Below, piece after piece: positions 26,770 to 36,110 of a DNA stretch of 64,000 nucleotides. Every line of letters begins with the position of its first letter. The first letter of the stretch is position 1. Under the pieces are notes generated by a model. That model ran no database searches, had not been told where the DNA came from, and saw only the letters and a program-made list of their open reading frames with translations. The position numbers and the translations under genes were made by a program. The DNA is from Pseudomonadales bacterium (GTDB lineage: Bacteria > Pseudomonadota > Gammaproteobacteria > Pseudomonadales > Azotimanducaceae): the NCBI GenBank assembly GCA_012103505.1, contig WLWP01000001.1:2666001-2730000 (forward strand), written 5' to 3'.

Positions 26770-28602
26770 ATGCGGTTCATAGGTATAGCGATCATCGCTT
26801 GTTTGGTAGCGGCATGTGGCGGGCAGGAAGACGCTATAGCTCCTGAACCTAAGGTGGCAGCACCCAAACAGATAACTGCAACACCAACCCGTGAGGCCTA
26901 CTTTGGTGACATGCACGTCCACACCAGTTGGTCGACAGATGCATACGCCGCGGGCAACCGCATTGGCCCGGCAGATGCTTATCGTTTTGCTCGGGGTGAG
27001 GTCGTTAAATTACCAAGCGGCGTCGAAACGCAGCTATCAAAACCCTTGGATTTTGTTGCTCTGACTGATCATGCCGAAGGCTTCGATGCCATCGGTGCCT
27101 GCACAGATTCTGACCACCCGCTGTACGACTCATCAGCTTGTACTGCCATGCGCGCACCAGGCAATCGACAAGCGGATTACTTGAAGCTTGCTTTTCAACG
27201 CGGGACTGCAAGACCGGCGCAACGTTCACCCGATCTATGCGAAGAACCTTCCGTTTGCATAAACGCAGCGATGACGACTTGGGAACGTGTCCAAGCGGTA
27301 GCCAATGAGTTCAACGATCCTGGCAACTTCACGGCGCTGATTGGCTACGAGTTTTCTTCGCTCCTACCTTCTTTTGGTATGTTGCACCGAAATGTTATTT
27401 TCCGTGGTGAAGACGTCATTCCCCACGCGATCTCTTCGATGGACGTGGCAGGACAAGCCGATTTCTTTGAGCAATTAGACGCCGCGTGCCAAGAACCCTG
27501 CGAAGTTCTTACGATTCCCCACAACACAAATTATTCCTGGGGACTGACCTTCTCTCGTACCGACGAGGATGGCTCTGCCTATGACGACGCAGATATCGCA
27601 AGGCGTGCTCGTATCGATCGTCTCGCGGAAATCACCCAACAGAAAGGCAATTCGGAGTGCCAAATCGGCGTCGGGTTCTCGGATGAAGATTGCGACTTTG
27701 GCAATCTCTTTCCAGCTTGCGAAGAAGACGCTTTCGGACAGTGTGCGACAGAACAATCCTTTGTTCGCAACGCACTTATCCAAGGCATCGAGATGCAGAA
27801 CAAAGGCGCCACCAACCTTTTCAAGTTCGGTCTCATTGGCTCGACCGATAATCACAACTCCGATCCTGGCAATACCAACCCACAGGTTCCGTCTCGAAAC
27901 GCTCGCGCAGTTGCTAACAAAGAAGCGGTTGAGCAAATTTTCGCCACGGAACACATCGTTGCCGGACCATTCCGTAAAATGAACATTGGCGGACTCGCGG
28001 CAGTTTGGGCGGACGCAAACACTCGCGATGCAATCTATGATGGACTGAAGCGTCGTGAGACTTTCGCTACGAGCGGATCGCGTATGCGTATCCGATTTTT
28101 CGCCGGGGATGTCCAAACGGACAACCCGACTATTGAAGACCTGTATCGCACCGCCGTCCCGATGGGCTCTGACCTAACTCACGCAAGTCCAGACTTTTGG
28201 GTGCAGGCAATCAGAGATCCCGACACGTCCCCGCTAGATCGCATCCAAATCGTCAAAGCATGGGTTGAGAATGGCGAACCGCAACAACGGGTGTGGGACG
28301 TCGCCTGTGCCGATGATCGCCTTCCTGATGCAGACGGAAAGTGCTCAGACACTGCGGTGACGGTGGATACGGAAACCTGTACCACGGCCCAAGACCTCGG
28401 CGCAGCTGAACTCAGCGCCCGATTTAACGATCCAACGTTTAACAAAGATCAACACGCATTCTACTACGCTCGTGTTTTCGAAAACCCTACCTGTCGTTGG
28501 ACGACATGGCTGGCTAATTCTGCAAATACTGAACCACCTAACGACGTTGAGCCTATAACGCAACAACGTGGCTGGTCTTCACCCATCTGGATTTTGCCTT
28601 AG
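26770..28602 (+). CDS. DUF3604 family lipoprotein
   Basis: A 610-residue protein with a lipoprotein signal (MRFIGIAIIACLVAACGG). The mature part begins YFGDMHVHTSWSTDAYAAGN, a PHP-like HxH metal site, followed by DFVALTDHAEG near residue 95 and GLIGSTDNHNSDPGN near 360. These are the marks of DUF3604 proteins, thought to be periplasmic or outer-membrane metal-dependent hydrolases. Many cysteines (EEPSVCINA, DSSACTAM, CQEPCEV) point to disulfides in an oxidising compartment. The substrate is unknown. It converges on an MFS gene with a 24-bp overlap. The 196 bp upstream of it show no further gene. Confidence 0.88.
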   Translation: MRFIGIAIIACLVAACGGQEDAIAPEPKVAAPKQITATPTREAYFGDMHVHTSWSTDAYAAGNRIGPADAYRFARGEVVKLPSGVETQLSKPLDFVALTDHAEGFDAIGACTDSDHPLYDSSACTAMRAPGNRQADYLKLAFQRGTARPAQRSPDLCEEPSVCINAAMTTWERVQAVANEFNDPGNFTALIGYEFSSLLPSFGMLHRNVIFRGEDVIPHAISSMDVAGQADFFEQLDAACQEPCEVLTIPHNTNYSWGLTFSRTDEDGSAYDDADIARRARIDRLAEITQQKGNSECQIGVGFSDEDCDFGNLFPACEEDAFGQCATEQSFVRNALIQGIEMQNKGATNLFKFGLIGSTDNHNSDPGNTNPQVPSRNARAVANKEAVEQIFATEHIVAGPFRKMNIGGLAAVWADANTRDAIYDGLKRRETFATSGSRMRIRFFAGDVQTDNPTIEDLYRTAVPMGSDLTHASPDFWVQAIRDPDTSPLDRIQIVKAWVENGEPQQRVWDVACADDRLPDADGKCSDTAVTVDTETCTTAQDLGAAELSARFNDPTFNKDQHAFYYARVFENPTCRWTTWLANSANTEPPNDVEPITQQRGWSSPIWILP

Positions 28603-29730
28603 GCGACCGAGATAGCTTGTACGAACCAGTAATAGCGACGCGATCACCGTCGTCAATATGAGTAAGACGTATAGCGAGGACATTCCGGCAGAGACTAACA
28701 GCCCGCCAGCGATGGCGGGACCGATGGCGCCACCGACCATTTGCGCGGCTGGGATTAACGCAACGTAACGACCACTCTCGTCAACTTGAGCGACAACCGC
28801 CATTTGGTAGGGCAACATGAAGTTCCAAGCTACGTTAAAGACGACCACACCTATGTAAAAGCCAAGCACACCGCCGATGAGTAGCATGGCAGCTACATAC
28901 GCAACCATACCTAGCACTCCGAGCACCATCGCATTGGCAATCGAAACCCGATCTCCCATCAGTCCCGCGGCCACGGACCCTAGAGCACCAAGGAGTAAGC
29001 TGCTTGCTAAGGCAATGCCGACCTGTTCGCTATCAATTCCTATGCTCCCGCCAATCACCTCAAAAAAAGCAAAACTCGCGTTCGCTCCGATGAAGAAGAC
29101 AGCACCACCAAGAAGCCCGAGCCATGCGAGACGTTGATAGCCCGCGTTGCTCGTAACGACGGCCGCTACCGCCTTGCCTCGGGGAATATGGCCAAGCAAC
29201 AAAAAACCAGATCCATACACAACACAAAGTATGCCCGCCAGGCCACCTAGACCCCACCTCGGCACAAGAGTCGTAGGAACAAGAAATATCACCGCCCCTG
29301 CGACTAAGACCATGAACGTCACCGCTACTGCAAAGGATTTAGTTGGGTTCACCGCTTGCGCAAGGGCGATCAGGATTGGCGCGTATATGAATGAGCTCCC
29401 AAATCCCAGCAATACGGAAGTGAGGGAGACACTCCAAAAATTTTCAACGAAAACGAAAGCCGAAGAAGCAGCTGTCGCCACGAGGAGTCCGAATGCGATT
29501 GCGGATCGCCGATCAATCCAAAGCGTCCAGAAATAGGCGGAACCCAGTCCGACGACGGTGCTTAAGAGTCCGAAGGAAGAGACAAGACCTAAGCTGGGCT
29601 CATCAAACTGCAGCGTCTCAGAAATCGCACCAAGAATGACCGGCTGAATGCTGAAGAACAGCGCGCCCAACGCCGCAAAGTAACTCATACCCGCTACCGA
29701 GAAAGCACGCCCTTCTTGGTGCGCTATCAC
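28579..29730 (-). CDS. MFS transporter
   Basis: A 383-residue membrane protein with about 12 hydrophobic segments. The loop 2-3 region is less conserved (YFWTLWIDRRSAIAFG), while GSVAAGLMGDRVSIANAMVLG after helix 8 keeps the second half MFS motif. Substrate unknown. It is on the same strand as, and 61 bp downstream of, the shortened haloalkane dehalogenase gene. Confidence 0.8.
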   Translation of the reverse strand: MIAHQEGRAFSVAGMSYFAALGALFFSIQPVILGAISETLQFDEPSLGLVSSFGLLSTVVGLGSAYFWTLWIDRRSAIAFGLLVATAASSAFVFVENFWSVSLTSVLLGFGSSFIYAPILIALAQAVNPTKSFAVAVTFMVLVAGAVIFLVPTTLVPRWGLGGLAGILCVVYGSGFLLLGHIPRGKAVAAVVTSNAGYQRLAWLGLLGGAVFFIGANASFAFFEVIGGSIGIDSEQVGIALASSLLLGALGSVAAGLMGDRVSIANAMVLGVLGMVAYVAAMLLIGGVLGFYIGVVVFNVAWNFMLPYQMAVVAQVDESGRYVALIPAAQMVGGAIGPAIAGGLLVSAGMSSLYVLLILTTVIASLLLVRTSYLGRLRQNPDG

Positions 29731-29791
29731 CGGCTAAGCACCTCCACCCGAGCATGCCATATTGGAAAGGTCTGCAAATTCGACCGGGGGT

Positions 29792-30424
29792 TCACCCCTT
29801 GCCATCAAGAATCAATTTTGCGACCTGCTCGCCATGGGTGTTTTGGAGAAAGTGTCCGGCCGCTTCGATGCCGTCATAACGCGCATTCATTTGACTTGCC
29901 CATTGCCTTCGATCAAACCGACCACCTTCTTGCCAGTTCGCATTCCATTGAGTGATACCCTCAGAATACTCATATTCTGGGTGATGCAGCCAAGTGTTCA
30001 TTATTACCAGGTGATCAAATCGCTCCGGCATCATGGCTGCTTGTGCCAAACCTGTCGGTCCACCCCAATCTTGGCAGACCAGCGTAATCTTACGTAGATC
30101 TAGATCGACGATCAGTGACGTCAATATTTCAACGTGTCGTGCAATCGTATACCAATGTATGTCCGTCGGCTTGTCAGACCGACCGAAGCCGAGATGATCC
30201 GGCGCAATGCACCGATAACCAGCTTGGACAAGAGTTGGAATGATGTCCCTATACAGATACGCCCAAGTTGGCATGCCATGCAAAAGCAGCATAACCGGCC
30301 CGTCTTTCGGCCCTTCATCCACATAGTGCATGCGCAGGTCTTGCCACTTGTGGTAATTCGGCGCGTATGAAAAATTCGGTAAATCATCGAAGTTCTCCTC
30401 TGCTGTGCGCACAAACTGAGTCAT
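29792..30424 (-). CDS. Haloalkane dehalogenase-like alpha/beta hydrolase with an apparent internal deletion
   Basis: A 210-residue protein. The N-terminal 150 residues match haloalkane dehalogenases well: HGMPTWAYLYRDIIPTL near residue 50, DHLGFGRSDKP, and the nucleophile elbow CQDWGG with Asp119 and the adjacent halide-binding Trp. The last 30 residues carry the family's His block, GIEAAGHFLQNTHGEQVA (His191). The family is normally close to 300 residues. Here only about 40 residues separate the WLHH strand from the His block, so most of the cap domain and the catalytic acid region are missing without loss of frame. It is probably inactive, unless the deletion is an assembly artefact. RBS GGGGAAGAAG precedes ATG 30424. 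Confidence 0.8.
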   Translation of the reverse strand: MTQFVRTAEENFDDLPNFSYAPNYHKWQDLRMHYVDEGPKDGPVMLLLHGMPTWAYLYRDIIPTLVQAGYRCIAPDHLGFGRSDKPTDIHWYTIARHVEILTSLIVDLDLRKITLVCQDWGGPTGLAQAAMMPERFDHLVIMNTWLHHPEYEYSEGITQWNANWQEGGRFDRRQWASQMNARYDGIEAAGHFLQNTHGEQVAKLILDGKG

Positions 30425-30452
30425 CTTCTTCCCCTGCTATTCTTATTTTTAT

Positions 30453-31169
30453 CTACCGCCACAAAAAGCCACGCCCTGTTGTCCGATACTGAAATGCAAC
30501 GCCTCCTGACAAGTCGAGCCCAGCTTCCTCGAGCTTCGCACCTAAAGCCACATGCTGCGGATCGACTGCGTGCTTCTGCTCCGCTGCATCGTCTGTACAA
30601 GCCATTACAAACATAAGGTCATCGCGCGCAAGTGGGGAGTCAGGCTTTGCGTCGTTTAAAGCAATAGCCGCAGAATAGATGAGTGTTTCCGGTTCCTCAT
30701 CCCAACAATAGCGTGCATGTTTCTCACTCATTTCTACGAAACTATCGCGCTGAGTAGTTTCGTCAAACCGCACGCGTAGCAACGTCAAAGGCATACCGGC
30801 TGTCTGCTGCGGTGAGCCTTTGTCCCGTCTCGACCACCAACCATAATCTGTGATGTCAGCGCCGACATTTCCCATCACGCGACGTTTGGTCATACGGCGC
30901 GCACCCATGGTCTCTTGCAACAGTGTGTGTGCTGGCCGCTCCATATGTTTCTGCAGACTAGATTTGCCGCGCTCATAACGCTCGAATATTAAGACCCGCG
31001 AGTCGTCAGCAACGCTTACAGCCGCTTCATATGCACTGGTCTCCGGCTCATGTTGGTATGCATCATCAGCACGCTTCTGCCACTCATCTAACCACTGATC
31101 GCGTGTCGTTGTCTCAGTACGAATCTGGAATTCGACGATGGCGGTCATCGGGCAATCATTCTCGTTCAT
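30453..31169 (-). CDS. Tandem antibiotic-biosynthesis-monooxygenase-like (ABM) protein
   Basis: The 238-residue protein has two similar halves. Each begins with a strand that resembles an ABM/dimeric alpha-beta barrel (AIVEFQIRTETTTRDQWLDEW; LTLLRVRFDETTQRDSFVEM), continues to an ETxxYEAA or ETLIYSAA strand, then to a (V)LIFERYE or LMFVMACTD strand. Internal duplication is clear. Function is unknown; such domains bind aromatic or polyketide-like substrates or haem. It sits between an aldo/keto reductase gene and the dehalogenase-like gene, all on the minus strand. Confidence 0.65.
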   Translation of the reverse strand: MNENDCPMTAIVEFQIRTETTTRDQWLDEWQKRADDAYQHEPETSAYEAAVSVADDSRVLIFERYERGKSSLQKHMERPAHTLLQETMGARRMTKRRVMGNVGADITDYGWWSRRDKGSPQQTAGMPLTLLRVRFDETTQRDSFVEMSEKHARYCWDEEPETLIYSAAIALNDAKPDSPLARDDLMFVMACTDDAAEQKHAVDPQHVALGAKLEEAGLDLSGGVAFQYRTTGRGFLWR

Positions 31170-31217
31170 AGGAATTCTTCTCTAATTAGGTAACGACAAG
31201 CACGCGCACATGTGCGG

Positions 31218-32255
31218 TTATCCAAGTCTCGAACGCCAGGGGCTACCTTCCTTGGGATAGGGGTACTGTAAATAGTATTCTGACTTCATCTTGACGCAGT
31301 TATTCGCAACCTCGAAAGCTCGCACAACCGATTCCGGCAAAGGCCCTTGTCCGGAAGCCGCCATGATTGGCTCAAGTTGTTCGAATCTAGAAACACCAAT
31401 CAGAACAGCATCCCCAAGCGCGCCATCAACGGCCGAGTGATATTGCGTCCAGCGCACAGCGGCTTCTAAGGTGGACATCCCGCCTTCCTCAGCAGCCTGG
31501 GAAATGGCGTTCAGCGCTGCAAACATCTCGTCGCGCTTGAGATAGCGTTCTTCGTATTGCTTGATGCGGCGCGACTGCGCAAATCGATCAACGCCTTTCT
31601 TGGGAGCGACACCTTGAAGGTATTTGCCTGTCAAAAAGCCGCTAGCGAGGGATCCATGGCTGTAGTAGCGGATGCCATAATTCCTCAAGACAGGGACCAG
31701 TTCATATTCCGAGGTCCGATTCAGCGCGTTGTAGACACCCTGATAGACAGTAGGAAGTACGAGACCATGCCGCTGACAATATTGGCAGACTTCAACCACC
31801 TGCCACGCAGGATAGTTTGAGAGTCCGAACGCTTTGAATTTGCCTGCAACAAAGCCAGCGTTAATTTCCTCTAACGTCTGCTCAAGAGGGATCTCCGTAG
31901 CAGGCATGTGTACGTAGAAAATTTCGACCGAGTCTCGCTGTAATGCGGCGAGGGATTCGTCCAATTGCGCCAAAGGTCCCCCGGGTAGGTTGGGGTGGTA
32001 CTTGGTATCTACTTTGAGTCGGGGACCAGATGGGATTCGACCGATAACTTCCTCGCAATTACCATTTTGATAAACGCGAGCTGTGTCAACTTCGTCACCA
32101 CCGCCATCACAGAAGGCGCTAACTAATTGTTCACACGATTCATCTGAGGAAAGCGGATGATCTCTAGTGGTCGGTTTCGGCTTTCCAAACGCAACCGCGC
32201 CAAGCACAATCGGCGCCGGAACATTTCTAGTCTCAGGTAGCTCCCCGTCAGTCAT
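31218..32255 (-). CDS. Aldo/keto reductase
   Basis: A 345-residue NADPH-type TIM-barrel reductase. Visible are DEVDTARVYQNGNCEEVIGR with catalytic Asp and Tyr, LKVDTKYHPN with the catalytic Lys, and EIFYVHMPATEIPLEQTLEEI with the active-site His. GLSNYPAWQVVEVCQYC and VLIGVSRFEQL are the conserved cofactor segments. The pattern is nearest to the AKR7/aflatoxin aldehyde reductase group. A clear ribosome site (AAGGGGAAG) precedes ATG 32255. Confidence 0.9.
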   Translation of the reverse strand: MTDGELPETRNVPAPIVLGAVAFGKPKPTTRDHPLSSDESCEQLVSAFCDGGGDEVDTARVYQNGNCEEVIGRIPSGPRLKVDTKYHPNLPGGPLAQLDESLAALQRDSVEIFYVHMPATEIPLEQTLEEINAGFVAGKFKAFGLSNYPAWQVVEVCQYCQRHGLVLPTVYQGVYNALNRTSEYELVPVLRNYGIRYYSHGSLASGFLTGKYLQGVAPKKGVDRFAQSRRIKQYEERYLKRDEMFAALNAISQAAEEGGMSTLEAAVRWTQYHSAVDGALGDAVLIGVSRFEQLEPIMAASGQGPLPESVVRAFEVANNCVKMKSEYYLQYPYPKEGSPWRSRLG

Positions 32256-32369
32256 AAATCTTCCCCTTTGATCAACATGGTATCCCTCTGTTGGGCATTT
32301 TAAAAACTTGAAAAATCAGCAAGCAAGGGTGTATCAATACAACCCCAAGACTATTCTGGACAGAGAACA

Positions 32370-32894
32370 GTGACACGCGTACTCACATTCGCGGCCTCCT
32401 TCGTCGTTTGCATCGTGATAGTCGCAGCCACCGCAGTCGTCACTGCTGGTGTAAAACAACGATTTAGTGATGGACCAAACCGGGTTTTCTCAGGCGGTCC
32501 ACTCGAAGACGGAGAACTTTACGAAGGTCCGGAGCCAGACTGGGTTTTCACAAAGGATGTTTCCACCATCGAACTACAGCTTCTAGATCCGCCGCTCTCG
32601 CGACGCATCTGGACAGTCGCACATGACGGTAGATTGTTCGTGTGGTCTGGATACATGGGTAGTTTCGTTGGCCAGCTATGGAAACGTTGGCCAGGCCAAG
32701 CTGAGCAAGATGGCCGTGCGATGATCAGAATTAACAATACCCGCTATCGACGTCATCTATCTCGACTTACTTCTGGAGATGAGTTGGATGCGATTGCAAA
32801 TGCCGTGACTGATAAGTACCCGTCACAAATGACTCGCGCGGCTATTGAGTCGGGAGACGTCTGGCTGTTCGAAGCCGGACCAGCTCTACAATGA
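32370..32894 (+). CDS. Membrane-anchored protein of unknown function
   Basis: A 174-residue protein with one N-terminal hydrophobic segment (LTFAASFVVCIVIVAATAVV), then a soluble domain with WVFTKDVSTIELQLLDPP, RRIWTVAHDGRLFVWSGY and KRWPGQAEQDGRAMIRINN. I do not recognise the family. The predicted fold is mostly beta and resembles small FMN- or F420-binding split-barrel proteins in the order of strands, but the evidence is weak. It is divergent from the aldo/keto reductase and coupled by an ATGA overlap to a 42-residue membrane peptide. Confidence 0.6.
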   Translation: MTRVLTFAASFVVCIVIVAATAVVTAGVKQRFSDGPNRVFSGGPLEDGELYEGPEPDWVFTKDVSTIELQLLDPPLSRRIWTVAHDGRLFVWSGYMGSFVGQLWKRWPGQAEQDGRAMIRINNTRYRRHLSRLTSGDELDAIANAVTDKYPSQMTRAAIESGDVWLFEAGPALQ

Positions 32895-33019
32895 AGACCT
32901 TGTTCAAGATCACACTAGCATTGATGGTCGTCACCGCCCTCATTGTCTGGTTCGTTCCCGGCGTGGATGTTTGGGTGGAAACGCTGTTTCAGCAATACTT
33001 AGGCCGTGCAGCTCGTTAA
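32891..33019 (+). CDS. Small single-span membrane protein (42 aa)
   Basis: The ATG overlaps the stop of the preceding gene as ATGA. The 42-residue product begins MKTLFKITLALMVVTALIV and continues WFVPGVDVWVE, one hydrophobic span with a short tail. It has no homologue I can name. The overlap, the membrane-type composition and the fit between the upstream stop and the convergent CoA-transferase stop make it a plausible real small gene rather than chance. Confidence 0.55.
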   Translation: MKTLFKITLALMVVTALIVWFVPGVDVWVETLFQQYLGRAAR

Positions 33020-35418
33020 CCACTTCTAGCTTTTACTGCATCATCCGCAAAACGCTTCCTAATCTCTTCGCTGTGTTGCCCAAGCACTGGACCTGCGGTC
33101 GAGAGTATCGGTGGCGTCGAACTAAATTTAGTCACGTGACCATCATAATGCGCCATCCCAATTTCTGGGTGATCAAGCTCCTGAAAAAAATTGCGGTGAA
33201 CAAGTTGTGGATCTTCATAGAGTTGTGTTGGCCATAAAACTTGGTGAGCAGGCACACCATCAGCGAGCAGTGTCGATTCGCCCGCTTGCGCGCTCTTGTT
33301 AGAAATCCAGCTTGTTACCGCTGCATCTATCTTTTCTTTGTGTGTGACGCGCTCCTGGAAACCCCAACCTGCTTCCTCGTCGCCGAACCCGAGAACACGG
33401 GCTAAACTTTGCCATTGAATATCATTCTCCACAGCAATAGCCACAAAGCTCATACCGTCGTCTGCGGTATAAACGCCATGCGGACAACAGTAGAGCGAAT
33501 CCATGCCAGGGTTTTGGACTCGTAACTCATCAGACGCGGAAATTAGGGGCCCCATGAACTGAATGCCAGCTTCAATCTGAGAAAGATCAATGTACTGCCC
33601 TTCACCCGTCACCGTACGGTGGTGCAACGCGGCGAGAATGGCAGCAACACCAAATCTAGGCGCAATAAAGTCTGTGTACGCACCCCATGGGCCAACCGGC
33701 GCTCTATCTGGCCAGCCGGTAATAGAAAACAATCCAGCCAACGCGGCGCCTTGATTGCCGAAACCACCATAAGAACTATGAGGCCCTGTTTGGCCCCGCA
33801 TACACGTGCTCATCATCACGAGCTGCGGGTTCTTTTTCGCGAGGGTCTCGTAGTCTAAGCCGTACTTAGCCATATTTCCGGGCACAAAGCTCTCGACAAT
33901 GACATCTGCCCAGTCGGCTATCCGACGAGCGAACTCGAGATCACTCGGATCTTTAAAATTAAGATCGATGCTCTTCTTGTTCGTATTGAAGTTGTTGAAA
34001 AAGTGGGATCTGTTGGGTCCCGGTTGCCTGTCTTTGAACGGACCGATGGTGCGCAGGACATCCAGCCGCTGACTAGATTCGATGTGTATGACATCAGCAC
34101 CGTGATCGGCAAGCGCTTTGCTCATGATCGGACCGACACCTACCCACGCAAAGTCCGCAACCTTCAAACCTGCCAAAGCACGTTTGCCGCTTGCACGACC
34201 GGCAAAGCGTTCCACCGGCATCGGGTCTTTCGACTCAAGAATGGCTCGATCGGCGTCAAGCTTAGGCGCTGGCCCGCGATAGGAAATCGGTGTCTTTGAC
34301 AATTTTGCAAACGGGCCTGCGAAACTTATACCACCAACATCCTGCCAGAAATCACGACTCAGCAGTTGTTCATCACGGAACAAGTCCTCGGTATTAAGAA
34401 CCGGTGCGATCAAAAGTTTCTTCTCCACAGCAAGTGCTAACAGTTCAGTTTTGTTACACCGCTGAAAAGCATCTGCTACCGTGTCGAACGCTCGATTGTA
34501 GACGTCGACCGGAATGGTGCCATCCAGAACCAAGCTCATCCATCGCGTCCAATCAACGTCTAATAACTCACCATCCACTAGATCAGGATGGGCAACCCGC
34601 AGCCACTCGATAGCACCCGCCATGGTCCGTTCACCCACACCGGGCAGATGGACACCGAAAGTGGCGTGGCCATCTTTACATTCAAATAGTCGCGGCGGAC
34701 GCATCCCTTCAACCGGGGTGGCACGCGGTAGATGCCTCGTGTCGCAAAACCCGGGTGGATTGACGCCAACCACCGACGGCCAACCGGTCGCGTTCATTAG
34801 CGTCCAGACCACCGCACTTTGCGCAGACACGTCAAGGTGTTGACCGGTCCCCAATGTCTCACGCGCATATAGAGCGATTAAGACATCGGCTGCCGCTTGC
34901 ACACCCGCATGTAGGGACGCTTGGGGAAAACCAACGGGAATAGGTGGACGATCTGTATCCCCTTGCATGCCGATCAAGCCGCCACTGGCCTCCAACGTCA
35001 AATCCGTAGAAGCATCACTCGCTCTAGGTCCATCCTGGCCAAATGGCGTAATACTCGCAACGATGAGTCGCGGATTACGCTCGGCCAGGCGGTCATAGTC
35101 GAGCTCCAGGTTTTCAAGAACTCCAGGTAAAAACGATTCCAGACAAACGTCTGCAGTTGCGATCAAGTCCAGAAAATCATCACGTCCTTCGGGAGACGCA
35201 AGATCTAAGGCAACGCTTTTCTTACCCAGCGCAAATGTCGCCCACCACAGCGATTCACCGGCGGTATTGAACGGCCCCCTTAAGCGGGACTTAGAGCCAT
35301 CCGGTGGCTCTACACAAATCACCTCCGCACCGAGGTCGGCAAGTACTCGACCCGCCATCTCGCCGCGATGATCACACAGATCGAGCACTCGTATACCTGC
35401 AAGTGCTGCTTTACTCAT
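33016..35418 (-). CDS. Tandem-fused CaiB/BaiF family CoA transferase
   Basis: The protein of about 800 residues is two type III CoA transferases joined end to end. Half one: GIRVLDLCDHRGEMAGRVLADLGAEVICVE, then RLIVASITPFGQDGP and GTGQHLDVSAQSAVVW. Half two: GLKVADFAWVGVGPIMSKALADHGADVIHIE, then QLVMMSTCMRGQTGP and GEGQYIDLSQIEAG. Each half should form the intertwined-ring fold, so the chain may be a pseudo-dimer. At the position that I recall as the catalytic Asp in formyl-CoA transferase, half one has Ser and half two Glu; this needs an alignment. The likely role is CoA transfer between acids. ATG 35418 is chosen; GTG 35430 is possible. It lies 18 bp after a HAD gene. Confidence 0.87.
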   Translation of the reverse strand: MSKAALAGIRVLDLCDHRGEMAGRVLADLGAEVICVEPPDGSKSRLRGPFNTAGESLWWATFALGKKSVALDLASPEGRDDFLDLIATADVCLESFLPGVLENLELDYDRLAERNPRLIVASITPFGQDGPRASDASTDLTLEASGGLIGMQGDTDRPPIPVGFPQASLHAGVQAAADVLIALYARETLGTGQHLDVSAQSAVVWTLMNATGWPSVVGVNPPGFCDTRHLPRATPVEGMRPPRLFECKDGHATFGVHLPGVGERTMAGAIEWLRVAHPDLVDGELLDVDWTRWMSLVLDGTIPVDVYNRAFDTVADAFQRCNKTELLALAVEKKLLIAPVLNTEDLFRDEQLLSRDFWQDVGGISFAGPFAKLSKTPISYRGPAPKLDADRAILESKDPMPVERFAGRASGKRALAGLKVADFAWVGVGPIMSKALADHGADVIHIESSQRLDVLRTIGPFKDRQPGPNRSHFFNNFNTNKKSIDLNFKDPSDLEFARRIADWADVIVESFVPGNMAKYGLDYETLAKKNPQLVMMSTCMRGQTGPHSSYGGFGNQGAALAGLFSITGWPDRAPVGPWGAYTDFIAPRFGVAAILAALHHRTVTGEGQYIDLSQIEAGIQFMGPLISASDELRVQNPGMDSLYCCPHGVYTADDGMSFVAIAVENDIQWQSLARVLGFGDEEAGWGFQERVTHKEKIDAAVTSWISNKSAQAGESTLLADGVPAHQVLWPTQLYEDPQLVHRNFFQELDHPEIGMAHYDGHVTKFSSTPPILSTAGPVLGQHSEEIRKRFADDAVKARSG

Positions 35419-35436
35419 TGCTCGAACCACTCATTG

Positions 35437-36105
35437 CTAGAATCCGTCCTCGTCCATGATAAGAATGTCACTGAGCCTATCCACAACCTCTACATCGTCT
35501 CGCAACATATCCCAATAAGAAACGCGCTTCCAGACTGCGGCCATGCCGACTGCACGAGCACCATCAATATCAGCCACCGGGTGATCGCCAACAAATACAC
35601 ATTCCTCAGGGGCGCAGTCAATACGGGCTGCAGCCCGGGCAAAAATTTCCGGATGCGGTTTCTTGATCCCCTCTTGTTCAGAAATGATGATGGCAGAAAA
35701 ATAGTCTCTGACGCCTAAGGCATCTATTTTCTTGTTTTGGCGTAGCGTTAAACCATTGGTCACAACACCCATACGTTTACCACGAGTTTTAAGTGTCGCG
35801 AGCGTCGTCAGAGTATCTTCCGGAACATGGCAATAGTCGTCATAACATGCCCAGAAATGCTCGATAAGACGTCTCTCCAATTCGTTCGAGAGCTGGAATT
35901 CTTTACCAACGGCACTGTAGACCTCTTCTTTGTTTTCATAGCCGTGTGCATCCAACAACACAACTTTGTCTATGTAGAGAGACTTGTCGACATGCCCAAG
36001 CTCTACAGAAAATGTATCGTATTGGGCGCTAAGAAGATTCCAAACTAGCTCGTCTCGGCTATACAGTGTGCCATCCAAGTCAAACAGATAGCCTGTGCGG
36101 ACCAT
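35437..36105 (-). CDS. HAD superfamily hydrolase
   Basis: A 222-residue HAD phosphatase: motif I YLFDLDGTLYSRDEL at the N-terminus, motif II GVVTNGLTLRQNKK near residue 115, the Lys in EGIKKPHPEIF near 145, and motif III CVFVGDHPVADIDGARAVGM near 170. The GDH-D-GA form of motif III is typical of the pyrimidine-nucleotidase/phosphoglycolate phosphatase-like subgroup. It is cytoplasmic with an unknown phosphoester substrate. It is followed by the tandem CoA transferase and preceded 5 bp earlier by the NTF2-like gene, in one apparent operon. Confidence 0.9.
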   Translation of the reverse strand: MVRTGYLFDLDGTLYSRDELVWNLLSAQYDTFSVELGHVDKSLYIDKVVLLDAHGYENKEEVYSAVGKEFQLSNELERRLIEHFWACYDDYCHVPEDTLTTLATLKTRGKRMGVVTNGLTLRQNKKIDALGVRDYFSAIIISEQEGIKKPHPEIFARAAARIDCAPEECVFVGDHPVADIDGARAVGMAAVWKRVSYWDMLRDDVEVVDRLSDILIMDEDGF

Positions 36106-36110
36106 TCTAC

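Noticed and set aside
27475-28116. Open minus-strand frame of 213 codons inside the DUF3604 gene
   Set aside because: Antisense to a conserved lipoprotein with clear motifs; no family pattern.
35413-35438. Repeated ACTCATTGCT at the start of the CoA-transferase gene
   Set aside because: Two copies of a 10-mer 6 bp apart; it only duplicates the start-codon region out of frame and suggests no function.
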